64,000 bases of DNA from JAAYDH01 sp035353055 (GCA_035353055.1 DAOPYW010000004.1:3148-67147); one strand, 5' to 3'. Positions 37,300 to 46,950 are shown, counted from the first letter of the stretch. Notes: generated from the sequence alone by a model not told the origin. A program made the numbers and translations.

Positions 37300-38421
37300 A
37301 TGAAATTTACCATCAACCGAGAAGAGTTTCTAAAGGGATTGAATATTGCTTCTAGGGCGGTAGCAAACAAAGTCGCAGTAGCTGTTTTAGCTAATCTGAA
37401 AATCGAACTAGATGAAAGAGGGCTCTTTATTACGGGATCCAACTTCGATTTAACTATTAAAACTTTTATTCCTTATAAAGTGGAAAGCAAAGAAATTATT
37501 CGCAATTACAAAGAAGGATCGACCTTAATAAATTGTCGAATCATCACTGAAATCACCAGAAAAATGGAAGGCGAGGAACTAACGCTTGACGTTATTGATT
37601 CCACCATTGCGGTCATTAGCGACAATCATTTTGAATCAAGATTGAACTGCGTCAGACCAGAGGAGTATCCAGACATTGATTTAGAGCCAACCGGAACAGA
37701 AATCAAGCTAAGCCGCGACAATTTTGGCAAGCTTGTCAATCAAACTGCTTTTGCGGCATCTATAAAAGAGCAGAGACCAATCCTTACCGCTATGAATATC
37801 GAAGCAGAGAACGGAAATCTTGTTGCCATCACGACCGACTCAGCTAGAATGGCGAGAAAAACAGTGAGAATTTCTGAAGATGTGAAGTTCGTAGCTAATG
37901 TTCCAGCCAAGATGATGGTCGAAGTCGATCGCCTCTTAGATGGCGCCTCATCCATCAGCGTCGCGTTCAGCGATAAAAAAGCTCTATTCACCCTTGGCCA
38001 AACCGTCATTGCGACACGTTTGGTCGCTGGTGATTATCCAAATACCAAAAATATTATTCCCCGAAGCTGCAACTACTCTCTAGAGGTCAACGCTTCCGAA
38101 CTCGCAAAGGCCATCGATCGAACAACCGTTCTGTCCATCGACAGGGAAAACGTCGTTGATCTCAGCATGTCTGAATTTGGCGTTGAGATTTCTGCCAAGA
38201 GTTCACAAGTTGGATCCGCAGTCGAAAAATTGGAGACTTATAAATTTGAAGGGCAAAACCTCAAGATATCGTTCAACAGCGAATTTGTCCTCTCAGCGAT
38301 TAGAGCTCTCGCTTGCGAAGATGTGACTTTCGAATTTGTCGGCGAAATGAAACCGTTTGTTGTTCGCAACGCTTCAGATGACTCGGTGATTCAAATCGTC
38401 ACTCCTGTGCGCACTTATTAA
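37300..38421 (+). CDS. dnaN: DNA polymerase III beta clamp
   Basis: Sliding clamp that tethers the polymerase. 373 residues with the three-fold repeated clamp fold: first repeat MKFTINREEFLKGLNIASRAV, second starting near residue 128 (IKLSRDNFGKLVNQTAFAASIKEQRPILTAMNIE), third near 250, and the C-terminal FVVRNASDDSVIQIVTPVRTY ending. AGAAAGGAA precedes the ATG. The 144-base gap after dnaA holds one more DnaA-box-like sequence (TTTTCCACC, 37241-37249) and a TATAAT near 37275. Confidence 0.97.
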   Translation: MKFTINREEFLKGLNIASRAVANKVAVAVLANLKIELDERGLFITGSNFDLTIKTFIPYKVESKEIIRNYKEGSTLINCRIITEITRKMEGEELTLDVIDSTIAVISDNHFESRLNCVRPEEYPDIDLEPTGTEIKLSRDNFGKLVNQTAFAASIKEQRPILTAMNIEAENGNLVAITTDSARMARKTVRISEDVKFVANVPAKMMVEVDRLLDGASSISVAFSDKKALFTLGQTVIATRLVAGDYPNTKNIIPRSCNYSLEVNASELAKAIDRTTVLSIDRENVVDLSMSEFGVEISAKSSQVGSAVEKLETYKFEGQNLKISFNSEFVLSAIRALACEDVTFEFVGEMKPFVVRNASDDSVIQIVTPVRTY

Positions 38422-38453
38422 GCAAATTAAGCCATTTTTAACGCAAACAAATC

Positions 38454-38480
38454 AAGGGAATATTTTATTCCCTTTTTCTT
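38454..38480 (+). terminator. Terminator after dnaN
   Basis: AAGGGAATA, TTT loop, TATTCCCTT, then TTT C TT: a perfect 9-bp stem 30 bases after the dnaN stop. It separates dnaA-dnaN from yaaA-recF-gyrBA. Confidence 0.88.
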
Positions 38481-38490
38481 GCGCGTCGTG

Positions 38491-38496
38491 TATAAT
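38491..38496 (+). promoter_or_regulatory. -10 element for yaaA-recF-gyrB-gyrA
   Basis: Perfect TATAAT 18 bases before the yaaA ATG and directly after the dnaN terminator. No good -35 is seen because the upstream bases belong to the terminator stem. Confidence 0.45.
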
Positions 38497-38514
38497 GTAC
38501 GCATAAGGTTAATT

Positions 38515-38739
38515 ATGGGTGAAAGAGCGATTGTTTTAAGAGAGGATGAAGAGTACATTACCCTCCAAACTCTTCTAAAGATTTCTGGCATTATTTCGAC
38601 CGGCGGAATGGCGAAACTTTTTTTGGCTGATAACGTTGTTTACGTCAATGAAGAAAAGGAAAACCGCCGCGGACGTAAATTATATCCAGGCGACAAAATT
38701 CAAGTCTCTAGCACCGCGTTTGTCATCAAAGCGAAATGA
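38515..38739 (+). CDS. yaaA: S4-domain RNA-binding protein YaaA/RlbA
   Basis: 74 residues starting at the ATG at 38515 (MGERAIVLRED) behind AAGG; the upstream 12-codon extension of the frame lacks support. Contains the S4-type motif YITLQTLLKISGIISTGGMAKLFLADNVVYVNEE with the RRGRKLYPGDKI end, the same as the small protein between dnaN and recF of Bacillus, which is linked to ribosome biogenesis. Stop overlaps the recF start (ATGA). Confidence 0.93.
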   Translation: MGERAIVLREDEEYITLQTLLKISGIISTGGMAKLFLADNVVYVNEEKENRRGRKLYPGDKIQVSSTAFVIKAK

Positions 38740-39815
38740 TTGTCAAACAGCTAACTCTTAAAAATTTTCGCAATCACGACTCCCTCTCTTTTAATTTTGA
38801 GCCAAACATCAATGTTTTATCGGGCCCGAACGGAGTGGGAAAGACCAATGTTATGGAAGCGATTTACTACCTCTCCCTCGCCAGGAGTTTCAAGAACACC
38901 GACAATGTCAACTTGATATCCAAGGGAAGCGATTCCGCTGAAGTCTCGGCGGTTATCACCGAAGGCAGCCAGCTTCGCAAGATCCACATCGTCATCAACC
39001 GAGACGGAAGAAAGGTCTTTATCAACAATAAGCCAGTCTCCCGCATCTCGGACCTATCAAAAGCCATGAACGTTGTTCTCTTTGAGCCAAAAGATGTCAG
39101 TCTCTTCAGCGGGCCACCCAGAGCGAGAAGGAATTTTCTAGATATTTCTATATCTAAAAAGAGCGATCCCTATCTTGAATACATCTCTCGTTACGAAAGA
39201 GTTCTCCGGAAGAGAAATGATATTCTAAAGAACGGTGATATTAACAAAACTCTGTTAGATACCACCACCGAGATGCTGATCAAGTTATCTGGGCCCATTA
39301 TCTCCTATCGTCAAATGTATATAAAGGATATCAACGATATCCTTACAAAAATTACGCGCGCGCTCACAGGAGAGGAAAATAAAATTGAAGTGGTCTACAA
39401 ACCGTTTGTCGAATATGGGCCAGACTTCAATAGAGAAGCGTTAAAAGCATTTAGCGCTGCGGAAACCAATGATATTCGACGGAAGATGACAACTATCGGT
39501 GCACATCGGGAAGACTTCTCAGTCAACCTAAATGGGCGCAATATCGCCGAGTTTGGCTCTCAGGGAGAAAACCGAATCATCGCCCTCGCATTAAAAATCA
39601 GTCCTTACTTCATCATTGAAGATAAAGATAAACGACCTGTTGTGGTCCTCGACGACGTGATGTCTGAATTAGATGATGATCACTGCCGTCGATTAATCGC
39701 TTTTCTAAAAAAGCTTGAGCAAGTGTTCATCACCGCTACTCAGCTTGAGGTCATTGGTGCTAATCAATACCAACTTAAATCAAAAAAACAAGGAGGTCTT
39801 CTCAATGGAAGATGA
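38736..39815 (+). CDS. recF: DNA replication and repair protein RecF
   Basis: ABC-type ATPase of the RecFOR gap-repair pathway. 359 residues. Seen: N-terminal LTLKNFRNHDSLSF, Walker A LSGPNGVGKTNVMEAI, ABC signature-like FGSQGENRIIALALK, and Walker B PVVVLDDVMSELDDDH. Overlaps yaaA at the start and gyrB by 11 bases at the end. Stop is TGA, evidence that UGA is a stop in this organism. Confidence 0.96.
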   Translation: MIVKQLTLKNFRNHDSLSFNFEPNINVLSGPNGVGKTNVMEAIYYLSLARSFKNTDNVNLISKGSDSAEVSAVITEGSQLRKIHIVINRDGRKVFINNKPVSRISDLSKAMNVVLFEPKDVSLFSGPPRARRNFLDISISKKSDPYLEYISRYERVLRKRNDILKNGDINKTLLDTTTEMLIKLSGPIISYRQMYIKDINDILTKITRALTGEENKIEVVYKPFVEYGPDFNREALKAFSAAETNDIRRKMTTIGAHREDFSVNLNGRNIAEFGSQGENRIIALALKISPYFIIEDKDKRPVVVLDDVMSELDDDHCRRLIAFLKKLEQVFITATQLEVIGANQYQLKSKKQGGLLNGR

Positions 39816-41880
39816 AAAGAAAGAGGTAATTAAAGAAGAGGTGGCAGCTACCCCTAATCCTCAACCAGAACCCGAACTCGAGCCAGATATTGAGGTTTCG
39901 CAAATGAACGTTCAGGAAGCGGAACTCGAAAAAGCTGATAAGAAATATACCGCCACTAACATTCAGGTCCTCGAAGGGCTTGAAGCGGTAAGAAAAAGAC
40001 CTGGCATGTACATTGGAACCACTTCCTCTGCGGGACTTCACCATCTAGTTTGGGAAATCGTCGATAACTCAATCGATGAAGCCTTAGCTGGGTATTGCTC
40101 CGAGGTCGATGTTTCAATCAACCCTGGGAATACCATCACGGTCATCGACAATGGGCGCGGCATCCCTGTTGATGTCGTGGCCAAGAGCGGCCTTTCTGGC
40201 GTCGAGACGGTCTACACCATCCTCCACGCTGGCGGCAAATTCGGCGAAGGCGGAGGCTACAAAGTCTCTGGTGGTCTACACGGAGTTGGCGCATCTGTCG
40301 TCAATGCTCTTTCCGAATGGTGTGAAGTCACAGTCAAAAAAGATGGTGGTATCTACTTCATCAAATTTGAAAATGGCGGGCACATCGTCCAACACTTGCA
40401 AAAGATCGGTGAATGCCCAATCGACGAGACTGGCACCAAGGTAACGTTTAAACCCGATCCAACTATCTTCACTGATTCTGTCGAATTCAGCTATGACACT
40501 ATCAGGGATAGAATGAGACAAGTCGCTTATCTAAACAGAGGCATTCGCATGAATGTCTCCGATTTGCGCGTCACTCCCAATGTTAAAAACGCATTCTGCT
40601 ACAAAGGTGGGATTAAAGAATACGTCCTATTCATCAACAATCACAAAGTTAAATTATTTGATGAAGTAATCTACTGCGAAGGAAGTGTCGCAATCACGCT
40701 GCCCAGCGGTCATGTTGCTCATACCTATGTCGAAGTCGCTATGCAATACGACGATGGCTATGCCTCAAACGTCTATTCTTTCTGCAACAACGTTCACACT
40801 CACGAAGGTGGTATGCACGAGACAGGCTTCAGAGATGCGATGAGAAGAGTGATCAACAACTACGCTCACGATTACAAGTTCTTGAAAGATGGCGAAGACG
40901 ATCTGACATATGAAGACATCATCGAAGGATTAACCGCTGTTATTTCCGTGAAGCACCCCGATCCTCAATTCGAAGGGCAGACCAAGACAAAACTCGGCAA
41001 CTCCGAAGTTCGCAAGATCGTCTCTTCTGTCGTCGGAGAGCAATTAAATAGATTCTTATTGGAAAATCCAAAACTAGCTCGCATCATTGGGGAAAAAATT
41101 GTCATGGCGGCTAACGCTAGAATGGCCGCGAGAAAAGCTCGCGAAGAAATCCGCCGCAAAGGCGCTTTGGATTTGACCACATTGCCTGGCAAATTAGCCG
41201 ATTGCTCGAGCAAGGATCCTTCTAAGTGCGAGATCTACATCGTTGAAGGTAATTCCGCTGGAGGCTCAGCTAAAAATGGCCGAAACCGTGAGACACAGGC
41301 TATTCTTCCACTTCGTGGAAAAATATTAAACGTCGAGAAAGCTCAAGCGAAGCGCATTTTCGCTAACGCTGAAATTGGCAACATGATCACCGCTATCGGC
41401 GGAGGAATTGATCCGGAATTCGATATTAGCAAGGTCCGCTATCACAAAGTGGTAATCATGACCGATGCTGATGTTGATGGCAGCCACATTCGCATTCTGT
41501 TGCTCACTTTTTTCTACCGCTTCATGAGACCATTGATTGAAAATGGCTACGTCTATATCGCTCAGCCACCTCTCTACAAGGTCGAATACCATGGCAGACA
41601 ATACTACGCATACAATGATGAGCAACTTGAGACTCTCAAGAAAACGCTCAACTTAAAACCAGGATACCCATTCCAACGCTACAAAGGCCTTGGCGAAATG
41701 GATGCTATCCAACTTTGGGACACCACCATGGACCCCAATACTCGCAAGATGCTTCGCGTCACTCTCGCTGATGCGATTAAAGCCGAGCAAGTCTTTACTG
41801 ATTTGATGGGTGATGATGTTGCTCCTCGCAAGGAATTTATTCACCAAAACGCCAAATTTGTGAAAAATCTTGATATTTAA
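39805..41880 (+). CDS. gyrB: DNA gyrase subunit B
   Basis: ATPase and Toprim subunit of gyrase. Start is the ATG at 39805 behind AAGGAGG, giving 691 residues. Compared with usual GyrB it has an acidic N-terminal extension of about 45 residues (EDEKKEVIKEE..., PEPELEPD) before KYTATNIQVLEGLEAVRKRPGMYIG. GHKL motifs and the Toprim MTDADVDGSHIR are intact. The Toprim glutamate loop reads EGNSAGGSAK instead of EGDSAGGSAK, with Asn at residue 483 (codon 41251-41253), the position equal to E. coli Asp426, a known quinolone-resistance site. Confidence 0.97.
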   Translation: MEDEKKEVIKEEVAATPNPQPEPELEPDIEVSQMNVQEAELEKADKKYTATNIQVLEGLEAVRKRPGMYIGTTSSAGLHHLVWEIVDNSIDEALAGYCSEVDVSINPGNTITVIDNGRGIPVDVVAKSGLSGVETVYTILHAGGKFGEGGGYKVSGGLHGVGASVVNALSEWCEVTVKKDGGIYFIKFENGGHIVQHLQKIGECPIDETGTKVTFKPDPTIFTDSVEFSYDTIRDRMRQVAYLNRGIRMNVSDLRVTPNVKNAFCYKGGIKEYVLFINNHKVKLFDEVIYCEGSVAITLPSGHVAHTYVEVAMQYDDGYASNVYSFCNNVHTHEGGMHETGFRDAMRRVINNYAHDYKFLKDGEDDLTYEDIIEGLTAVISVKHPDPQFEGQTKTKLGNSEVRKIVSSVVGEQLNRFLLENPKLARIIGEKIVMAANARMAARKAREEIRRKGALDLTTLPGKLADCSSKDPSKCEIYIVEGNSAGGSAKNGRNRETQAILPLRGKILNVEKAQAKRIFANAEIGNMITAIGGGIDPEFDISKVRYHKVVIMTDADVDGSHIRILLLTFFYRFMRPLIENGYVYIAQPPLYKVEYHGRQYYAYNDEQLETLKKTLNLKPGYPFQRYKGLGEMDAIQLWDTTMDPNTRKMLRVTLADAIKAEQVFTDLMGDDVAPRKEFIHQNAKFVKNLDI

Positions 41881-41897
41881 TGAAGGAGTAATTAGCT

Positions 41898-44516
41898 ATG
41901 TTGTTTGAAGATAAACTTAAGTCCGAAGAGGCAGTCGATACTTCAGAAAAATCTGAAGAAAAGCCGCTCTCTGAGGAAGAGATTGAAAAGATTGAAGAGG
42001 GAATTGTCCCTGGTTTAACTGACGTTGGAACAGCGGAATTAGTTCAGACTTCTTTCTTGGATTACGCGATGAGCGTTATCGTCTCTCGCGCCCTTCCTGA
42101 TGTCCGCGATGGTATGAAACCAGTCCATCGCCGCATTGTCTATTCAATGGACGAAACAGGGACGACACCCGACAAACCATTTAAGAAGTGCGCTCGTATC
42201 GTCGGCGACGTCATGGGTAAATATCACCCCCATGGCGACTCAGCAATTTACGGCGCTCTAGTGAGATTAGCGCAATCGTTCTCCATGAGATACATGCTCG
42301 TTGAAGGGCATGGTAACTTTGGATCAATCGACGGAGATGAGCCAGCCGCCTATCGATACACCGAAGCCCGAATGGCCAAGCTCGCCCTCGAAATGGTGAG
42401 AGACATCAACTGTGACACGGTTGATTTTATGGATAACTACGATGGCGTCGATCAAGAACCAACGGTTCTTCCATCACGCTTTCCTAACTTATTAGTCAAT
42501 GGATCATCCGGCATTGCTGTTGGCATGGCCACTAATATGCCACCCCACAACCTCAACGAAGTAATCGATGGAGTTGTCGCTTTAGCTCACAATCCCGATA
42601 TCACTGTCGAAGAGCTGATGACCCACATCAAGGGTCCGGACTTCCCCACCGGCGCAATCATTTTAGGTCGCGGCGGAATTCGCGAAGCTTATGAAACCGG
42701 AACCGGCAGCATCGCTGTCCGTTCAAAATGCCACATTGAAGAGCGAGGCGACCGCGGATTAAAGCAAATAATCGTCACAGAGATTCCTTATGGGGTGAAC
42801 AAAGCCCTCATGATTGAAAATATCGCCAACTTAGCCAGAGATAAGGTTATCGATGGCATCACTGATATTCGCGATGAGTCTAACAAAGACGGCATCCGAG
42901 TGGTCATAGAAGTCAGGCGCGACATCATTCCTGAAGTGTTGCTCAATCAGCTCTACAAGATGACACAGCTTCAATCGAGCTACGGAATCATCAATCTCTG
43001 CTTGGTTGATAACGCTCCTAAAATTTGCTCATTGAAAGAATTGTTGACTCATTATCTCGATTTCCAAGTTGAAGTCATCAAGCGCCGCACGAACTTTTTA
43101 TTGATCAAAGACGAAGCTCGCGATCACATCGTGATTGGCTTGATCAGATGCCATGATAACATTGATGAAATCGTAGATTTAATCAAAGCTAGCGATACTC
43201 CAGAAGAAGCTAGCGATAAACTAAAAGAAAAATTTGGCTTTAGCGAGCCACAAGTCCAAGCCATTCTCGGAATGAACTTGCGCCGCTTAACTGGCATCGA
43301 AACTGAAAAGCTCGAAGCTGAAAGAGCGCAGCTAGAATTAAACATTAAAGAATACAACCGCATTCTCTCTTCTCGCGATAACCAAGTGGAAGTCGTCTTG
43401 AAGGAACTCAAAGAAATCGAAGAGAAGTTCGGCGATGAACGCCGCACCGAGATCTCTAATCAAGCCGCTAGCATCGATGATGAAGATTTAATCCCTGAAG
43501 AGCAGATCGTCATCACCCTCTCTCGCGGTGGATATGTCAAGCGTCTCACTGCCGACTCTTTCAAGGCCCAGCATCGCGGTGGCCGAGGAGTTCGCGGGAC
43601 TGCTTTAAATGAAAATGATGTTGTCGAACTGATGGTATACACTCGAACTCACACTGATCTGTTGTTCTTTACCTCATTAGGAAAAGTCTACCGTGTTCGC
43701 GGATATCAGATTCCTGAATATCAAAAAACCGGTAAAGGCATCCCTGTCATCAACATTATAAATGTTGAAAAAGGCGAAGATGTCAAAGCCATCATCGCTT
43801 GCGATGAATATCGCGATGACCGCTATTTAATGTTCTTTACTGAAAAAGGCTTGATCAAAAAGACCCACATTAAAGAATATGAATCCATTCGCCAAAACGG
43901 CAAGATTGCCATCGGATTAAGAGAAGATGATATGCTGCTCAGCGTCCGAGAAATCGAAGAGAATTCTATCGTCGGTATCGCCGCCTCCAATGGCAAAATG
44001 GTGAATTTCTATGCTGGAGAGACCCGCCCAATGGGACGCAGTGCTTCTGGCGTGAAAGGCATCGATTTAAGCGAAGGCGAAAAAGTAATTGGTGTCACCA
44101 CTGAACTCGGTGGCGACAAGATTCTTGTCTTAACCGATAAAGGCTATGGAAAGATGACCGATGTTCAAGATGAACAAGGCAACCAAGTCTATCGTCTGAC
44201 CAAGCGAGGCGCAAAAGGTGTGTCCACTTTAAAAGTCACCGATAAAGTTGGCAAACTGGTCGCTGTCCGCGCCGTAAGTGGCGATGAAGACTTAATGGTC
44301 ATCACCAACGCCGGCATCGTTATCCGCACTCACCTCGATCAAATTCGCACGATTGGCCGAAATACCCAAGGCGTGAAAATCATGAATCTTGAAGGCCGCC
44401 AAAAAGTTGTCTCAATTGCCATCGTTGCCCGTGAAGACGACAATGATAGCGATGAATATGACGGCGAAAACGAAGAAGAAGTAACCGAAAATAACGATAT
44501 CGAATCAGAAGAATAA
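41898..44516 (+). CDS. gyrA: DNA gyrase subunit A
   Basis: DNA-cutting subunit of gyrase. 872 residues; an acidic lead of about 35 residues precedes GIVPGLTDVGTAELVQTSFLDYAMSVI. Active tyrosine is Tyr154 in AAYRYTEARM. The quinolone region reads HGDSAIYGALVRLAQ: Ser115 (E. coli Ser83) is kept, but the acidic residue equal to E. coli Asp87 is Gly119 (codon 42252-42254). The C-terminal beta-pinwheel has the GyrA box QHRGGRGVRG near residue 560, which marks it as gyrase rather than ParC. Acidic tail follows. Operon with gyrB, 17 bases apart, ribosome binding site GAAGGAG. Confidence 0.97.
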   Translation: MLFEDKLKSEEAVDTSEKSEEKPLSEEEIEKIEEGIVPGLTDVGTAELVQTSFLDYAMSVIVSRALPDVRDGMKPVHRRIVYSMDETGTTPDKPFKKCARIVGDVMGKYHPHGDSAIYGALVRLAQSFSMRYMLVEGHGNFGSIDGDEPAAYRYTEARMAKLALEMVRDINCDTVDFMDNYDGVDQEPTVLPSRFPNLLVNGSSGIAVGMATNMPPHNLNEVIDGVVALAHNPDITVEELMTHIKGPDFPTGAIILGRGGIREAYETGTGSIAVRSKCHIEERGDRGLKQIIVTEIPYGVNKALMIENIANLARDKVIDGITDIRDESNKDGIRVVIEVRRDIIPEVLLNQLYKMTQLQSSYGIINLCLVDNAPKICSLKELLTHYLDFQVEVIKRRTNFLLIKDEARDHIVIGLIRCHDNIDEIVDLIKASDTPEEASDKLKEKFGFSEPQVQAILGMNLRRLTGIETEKLEAERAQLELNIKEYNRILSSRDNQVEVVLKELKEIEEKFGDERRTEISNQAASIDDEDLIPEEQIVITLSRGGYVKRLTADSFKAQHRGGRGVRGTALNENDVVELMVYTRTHTDLLFFTSLGKVYRVRGYQIPEYQKTGKGIPVINIINVEKGEDVKAIIACDEYRDDRYLMFFTEKGLIKKTHIKEYESIRQNGKIAIGLREDDMLLSVREIEENSIVGIAASNGKMVNFYAGETRPMGRSASGVKGIDLSEGEKVIGVTTELGGDKILVLTDKGYGKMTDVQDEQGNQVYRLTKRGAKGVSTLKVTDKVGKLVAVRAVSGDEDLMVITNAGIVIRTHLDQIRTIGRNTQGVKIMNLEGRQKVVSIAIVAREDDNDSDEYDGENEEEVTENNDIESEE

Positions 44517-44519
44517 AAT

Positions 44520-45554
44520 ATGAAAGTCTTTGTTCCGTTTCAATTAAACAAAAAGGCCCCCAATTTTGAAGCCGCTCGCTTGCGGAAGAATATCAAGGGA
44601 GCTTTAGAATTAAACGATGTCAAATATGCTACTAACATCGCAGATTCATTTGACATTGTTCACTATGTCTACATTGAGCCGGACAATAAACTAAACGAAG
44701 TCCTTGAGAGAGGCGTTAGCACCATTTGTTCAGCCTTATGTTGCGAAGACGAACCCAACGCCTCTATGATCGATTATCACAGCAAAGATGGAATTAGAAC
44801 CAGCACTCTAAAACCAAAGGCTTTAAAGTTTCTGAATAAGATGAATTTGGTCCTAGCTCCTACTCAAGGTGCGCGAGACTTTCTCGCCGAGAACGGAGTG
44901 ACTGCTCCGATTGAAATACTGCTGCCGGGAGTAAATTTATCGCGCTTTGATTTTTCGCGAGATGATGAAAAAGAACTCTTCTATCGTTATTTTGGCGAAG
45001 AGAGAAGCAAAAAACTCGTCGTGGCAATGGGCGAATATAGCAACAACATGGATGGAATCAATGCCTTTATCAACGCAGCAAAAAAATGTCCAGATGCAAT
45101 CTTTTACTACATCGGCTGCGAGGATGCTGCTTACAAATTCGGAATAAAGCTAAAAAGAATCATCAAAAAAACTCCAAAAAATGTGAAGTTTAGAAGCACC
45201 ATTCCTGAAGACATCTATCGCAGTGCCTTGTTAAATGCCGACATCTTCATGTTTCCTGGGTATCGCACAGCGGGAATTATCAGCATTGAAGAAGCGATGG
45301 CTGCTAAGTGCCAACTAGTCGTGCGCAAACAAGCTGTTTGTAGCAGGATGCTGGTGGATGAAGAAACAGCTTATATCGCCGAATATTCCGAGACTTTGGC
45401 AGACATCGTCAAGAGTTTCCTCGAAGGAAAATTACAACCCACTACTGAAAAGGCTTATCAAGAGATATCCAAGCACAATCTTGAAAATTTCGGAAAGAAA
45501 CTGAAAACAATTTATCAGAAAAAATTATACGATATTGATCTTAGGAGGAACTGA
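44520..45554 (+). CDS. GT4-like glycosyltransferase
   Basis: 344 residues with the GT-B layout. The C-terminal Rossmann half shows KKLVVAMGEYSNNMDGINAFINAAK, then DIYRSALLNADIFMFPGYRTAGIISIEEAMAAKCQLVVR, which carries the GT4 EAM(A) nucleotide-sugar motif. The N-terminal half (IVHYVYIE..., VLAPTQGARDF) fits an acceptor domain. No membrane helix. Resembles glycolipid or lipoteichoic-acid-type transferases of Firmicutes; donor and acceptor are unknown. Starts three bases after gyrA and is followed by serS after two bases, so it is in the gyrase transcript. Confidence 0.82.
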   Translation: MKVFVPFQLNKKAPNFEAARLRKNIKGALELNDVKYATNIADSFDIVHYVYIEPDNKLNEVLERGVSTICSALCCEDEPNASMIDYHSKDGIRTSTLKPKALKFLNKMNLVLAPTQGARDFLAENGVTAPIEILLPGVNLSRFDFSRDDEKELFYRYFGEERSKKLVVAMGEYSNNMDGINAFINAAKKCPDAIFYYIGCEDAAYKFGIKLKRIIKKTPKNVKFRSTIPEDIYRSALLNADIFMFPGYRTAGIISIEEAMAAKCQLVVRKQAVCSRMLVDEETAYIAEYSETLADIVKSFLEGKLQPTTEKAYQEISKHNLENFGKKLKTIYQKKLYDIDLRRN

Positions 45555-45556
45555 TC

Positions 45557-46837
45557 ATGTTAGATATTAATTTAATTCGTGAAAATCCTGAAAAAGTCAA
45601 ATCATCACTCAAGAAAAAAATGTGGGATACTGATTTTGAAGAGCTGCTAAAATGGGATGCTCAAAAGAAAAGCATCATTCATTTAGTCGAAGACAATAAA
45701 GCGGAGATCAATCGCTTATCAGCCAGCGTTCCTGCGGCCAAAAAAGCGGGTGAAGATATCAGCAAAATCTTTGCAAAAGCTAAAGAGATTGCCAATAATA
45801 ACCTAGAAAAGGAAGCGGAATTAAAAGAATTGGAAGATAAGATTTTCGATTTTATGGCCGCTTTGCCAAATATTCCTGATGACGATTTAGTCGGAGGAGA
45901 AAAAGAAAACAATCAAGTCGTTGAAGTGTTCGGCGAAAAGCCTAACTTCTCCTTCAAACCTAAAGACCATGTCGAATTGGCGACATCTCTTGGATTAGTC
46001 GATTATGACCGCGCAAGCAAAATCTCTGGTCGCGGGACCTGGATCTACACTAATCTCGGAGCGCAGCTCGAATGGGCCCTGATTAATTTCTTTATTTCTG
46101 AACATCTTAAAGATGGTTATCAATTTATACTACCTCCACACATATTGAACGAGCAATCTGGCTATGTTGCTGGCCAATTTCCAAAATTCCGAGAAGATGT
46201 GTTTTGGCTCGATGGAGTTGAGCCTCAGAAATTCTTGCTTCCTACCGCCGAGACAGCGCTCGTGAATTTGCATCGCGACGAAATCTTAAAGGAAGAAGAA
46301 CTGCCTAAGAAATACTTTGCCTACACCCCTTGCTACCGAAGAGAGGCTGGCTCTTATAGAACCGAAGAACGTGGCATGATTCGCGGTTATCAATTCAACA
46401 AAGTTGAAATGGTTCAATATACCAAGCCAGAAGACAGCGACAAAGCTTTCGATGAATTAGTTCACAAAGCTATGTCTCTTGTCAGCAAGTTAGGCCTGCA
46501 CTTCCATGTGAGCAAATTAGCCGCGGGAGATATCTCTCACTCGATGGCGAGAACTTACGATATCGAAGTGTACATCCCTAGCATCGACATCTATAAAGAA
46601 GTCTCCTCGGCTTCTAATGCCCGCGATTATCAAGCGCGCAGAGGCATGATGCGCTACCGCGATAAGCAGAGCGGCAAGACAAGATTTGTCCATACCTTGA
46701 ACGCCTCTGGATTAGCGACATCTCGCATCTTCCCCGCCATTCTTGAACAGTATCAACAAGCTGATGGCTCAGTGAAGGTCCCTGAGGTTCTCCAACCATT
46801 CATGGGCGGCATCAAGGTTTTAAAACCGATTAAATAA
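45557..46837 (+). CDS. serS: Seryl-tRNA synthetase
   Basis: Class II synthetase that charges tRNA-Ser. 426 residues. N-terminal coiled-coil arm (residues 30-105), motif 2 YRREAGSYRTEERGMIRGYQF, and a motif 3 that reads HTLNASGLATSRIFPAILEQYQ. Most bacterial SerRS have NGSGLAVGRT in motif 3, so two positions are unusual (Gly to Ala, and GRT to SRI), while the ATP-binding arginine is kept. RBS AGGAGG. Followed by a good terminator and then by the SRP RNA gene, as in some other Firmicutes. Confidence 0.96.
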   Translation: MLDINLIRENPEKVKSSLKKKMWDTDFEELLKWDAQKKSIIHLVEDNKAEINRLSASVPAAKKAGEDISKIFAKAKEIANNNLEKEAELKELEDKIFDFMAALPNIPDDDLVGGEKENNQVVEVFGEKPNFSFKPKDHVELATSLGLVDYDRASKISGRGTWIYTNLGAQLEWALINFFISEHLKDGYQFILPPHILNEQSGYVAGQFPKFREDVFWLDGVEPQKFLLPTAETALVNLHRDEILKEEELPKKYFAYTPCYRREAGSYRTEERGMIRGYQFNKVEMVQYTKPEDSDKAFDELVHKAMSLVSKLGLHFHVSKLAAGDISHSMARTYDIEVYIPSIDIYKEVSSASNARDYQARRGMMRYRDKQSGKTRFVHTLNASGLATSRIFPAILEQYQQADGSVKVPEVLQPFMGGIKVLKPIK

Positions 46838-46855
46838 CATCATGAATTATTTAAG

Positions 46856-46880
46856 AGACTATTAAAAATAGTCTTTTTTT
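46856..46880 (+). terminator. Terminator of the gyrase-serS operon
   Basis: AGACTATT, AAA loop, AATAGTCT followed by seven T, 19 bases after the serS stop. A perfect 8-bp stem. Confidence 0.92.
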
Positions 46881-46936
46881 GTATGCTCACCATAAATGCA
46901 AAATAATACTTGGTATTCATTATAAATAATGACTTA

Positions 46937-46945
46937 TGTTATAAT
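46937..46945 (+). promoter_or_regulatory. Extended -10 promoter for the SRP RNA
   Basis: TGTTATAAT (TG, one base, perfect TATAAT). The -35 position (TCATTA) is weak, compensated by the extended element. The predicted transcription start, about 46951-46952, is the first base of the RNA stem. Confidence 0.75.
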
Positions 46946-46950
46946 ATTAC

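Noticed and set aside
39715..39804. N-terminal extension of GyrB into recF
   Set aside because: The start at 39805 has AAGGAGG; the upstream codons belong to recF in another frame.
40109..40444. Antisense-like and shifted ORFs over 100 codons inside gyrB, dnaX, glmU and nuclease genes
   Set aside because: They lie wholly within confidently identified genes, lack ribosome sites and read as low-quality protein.
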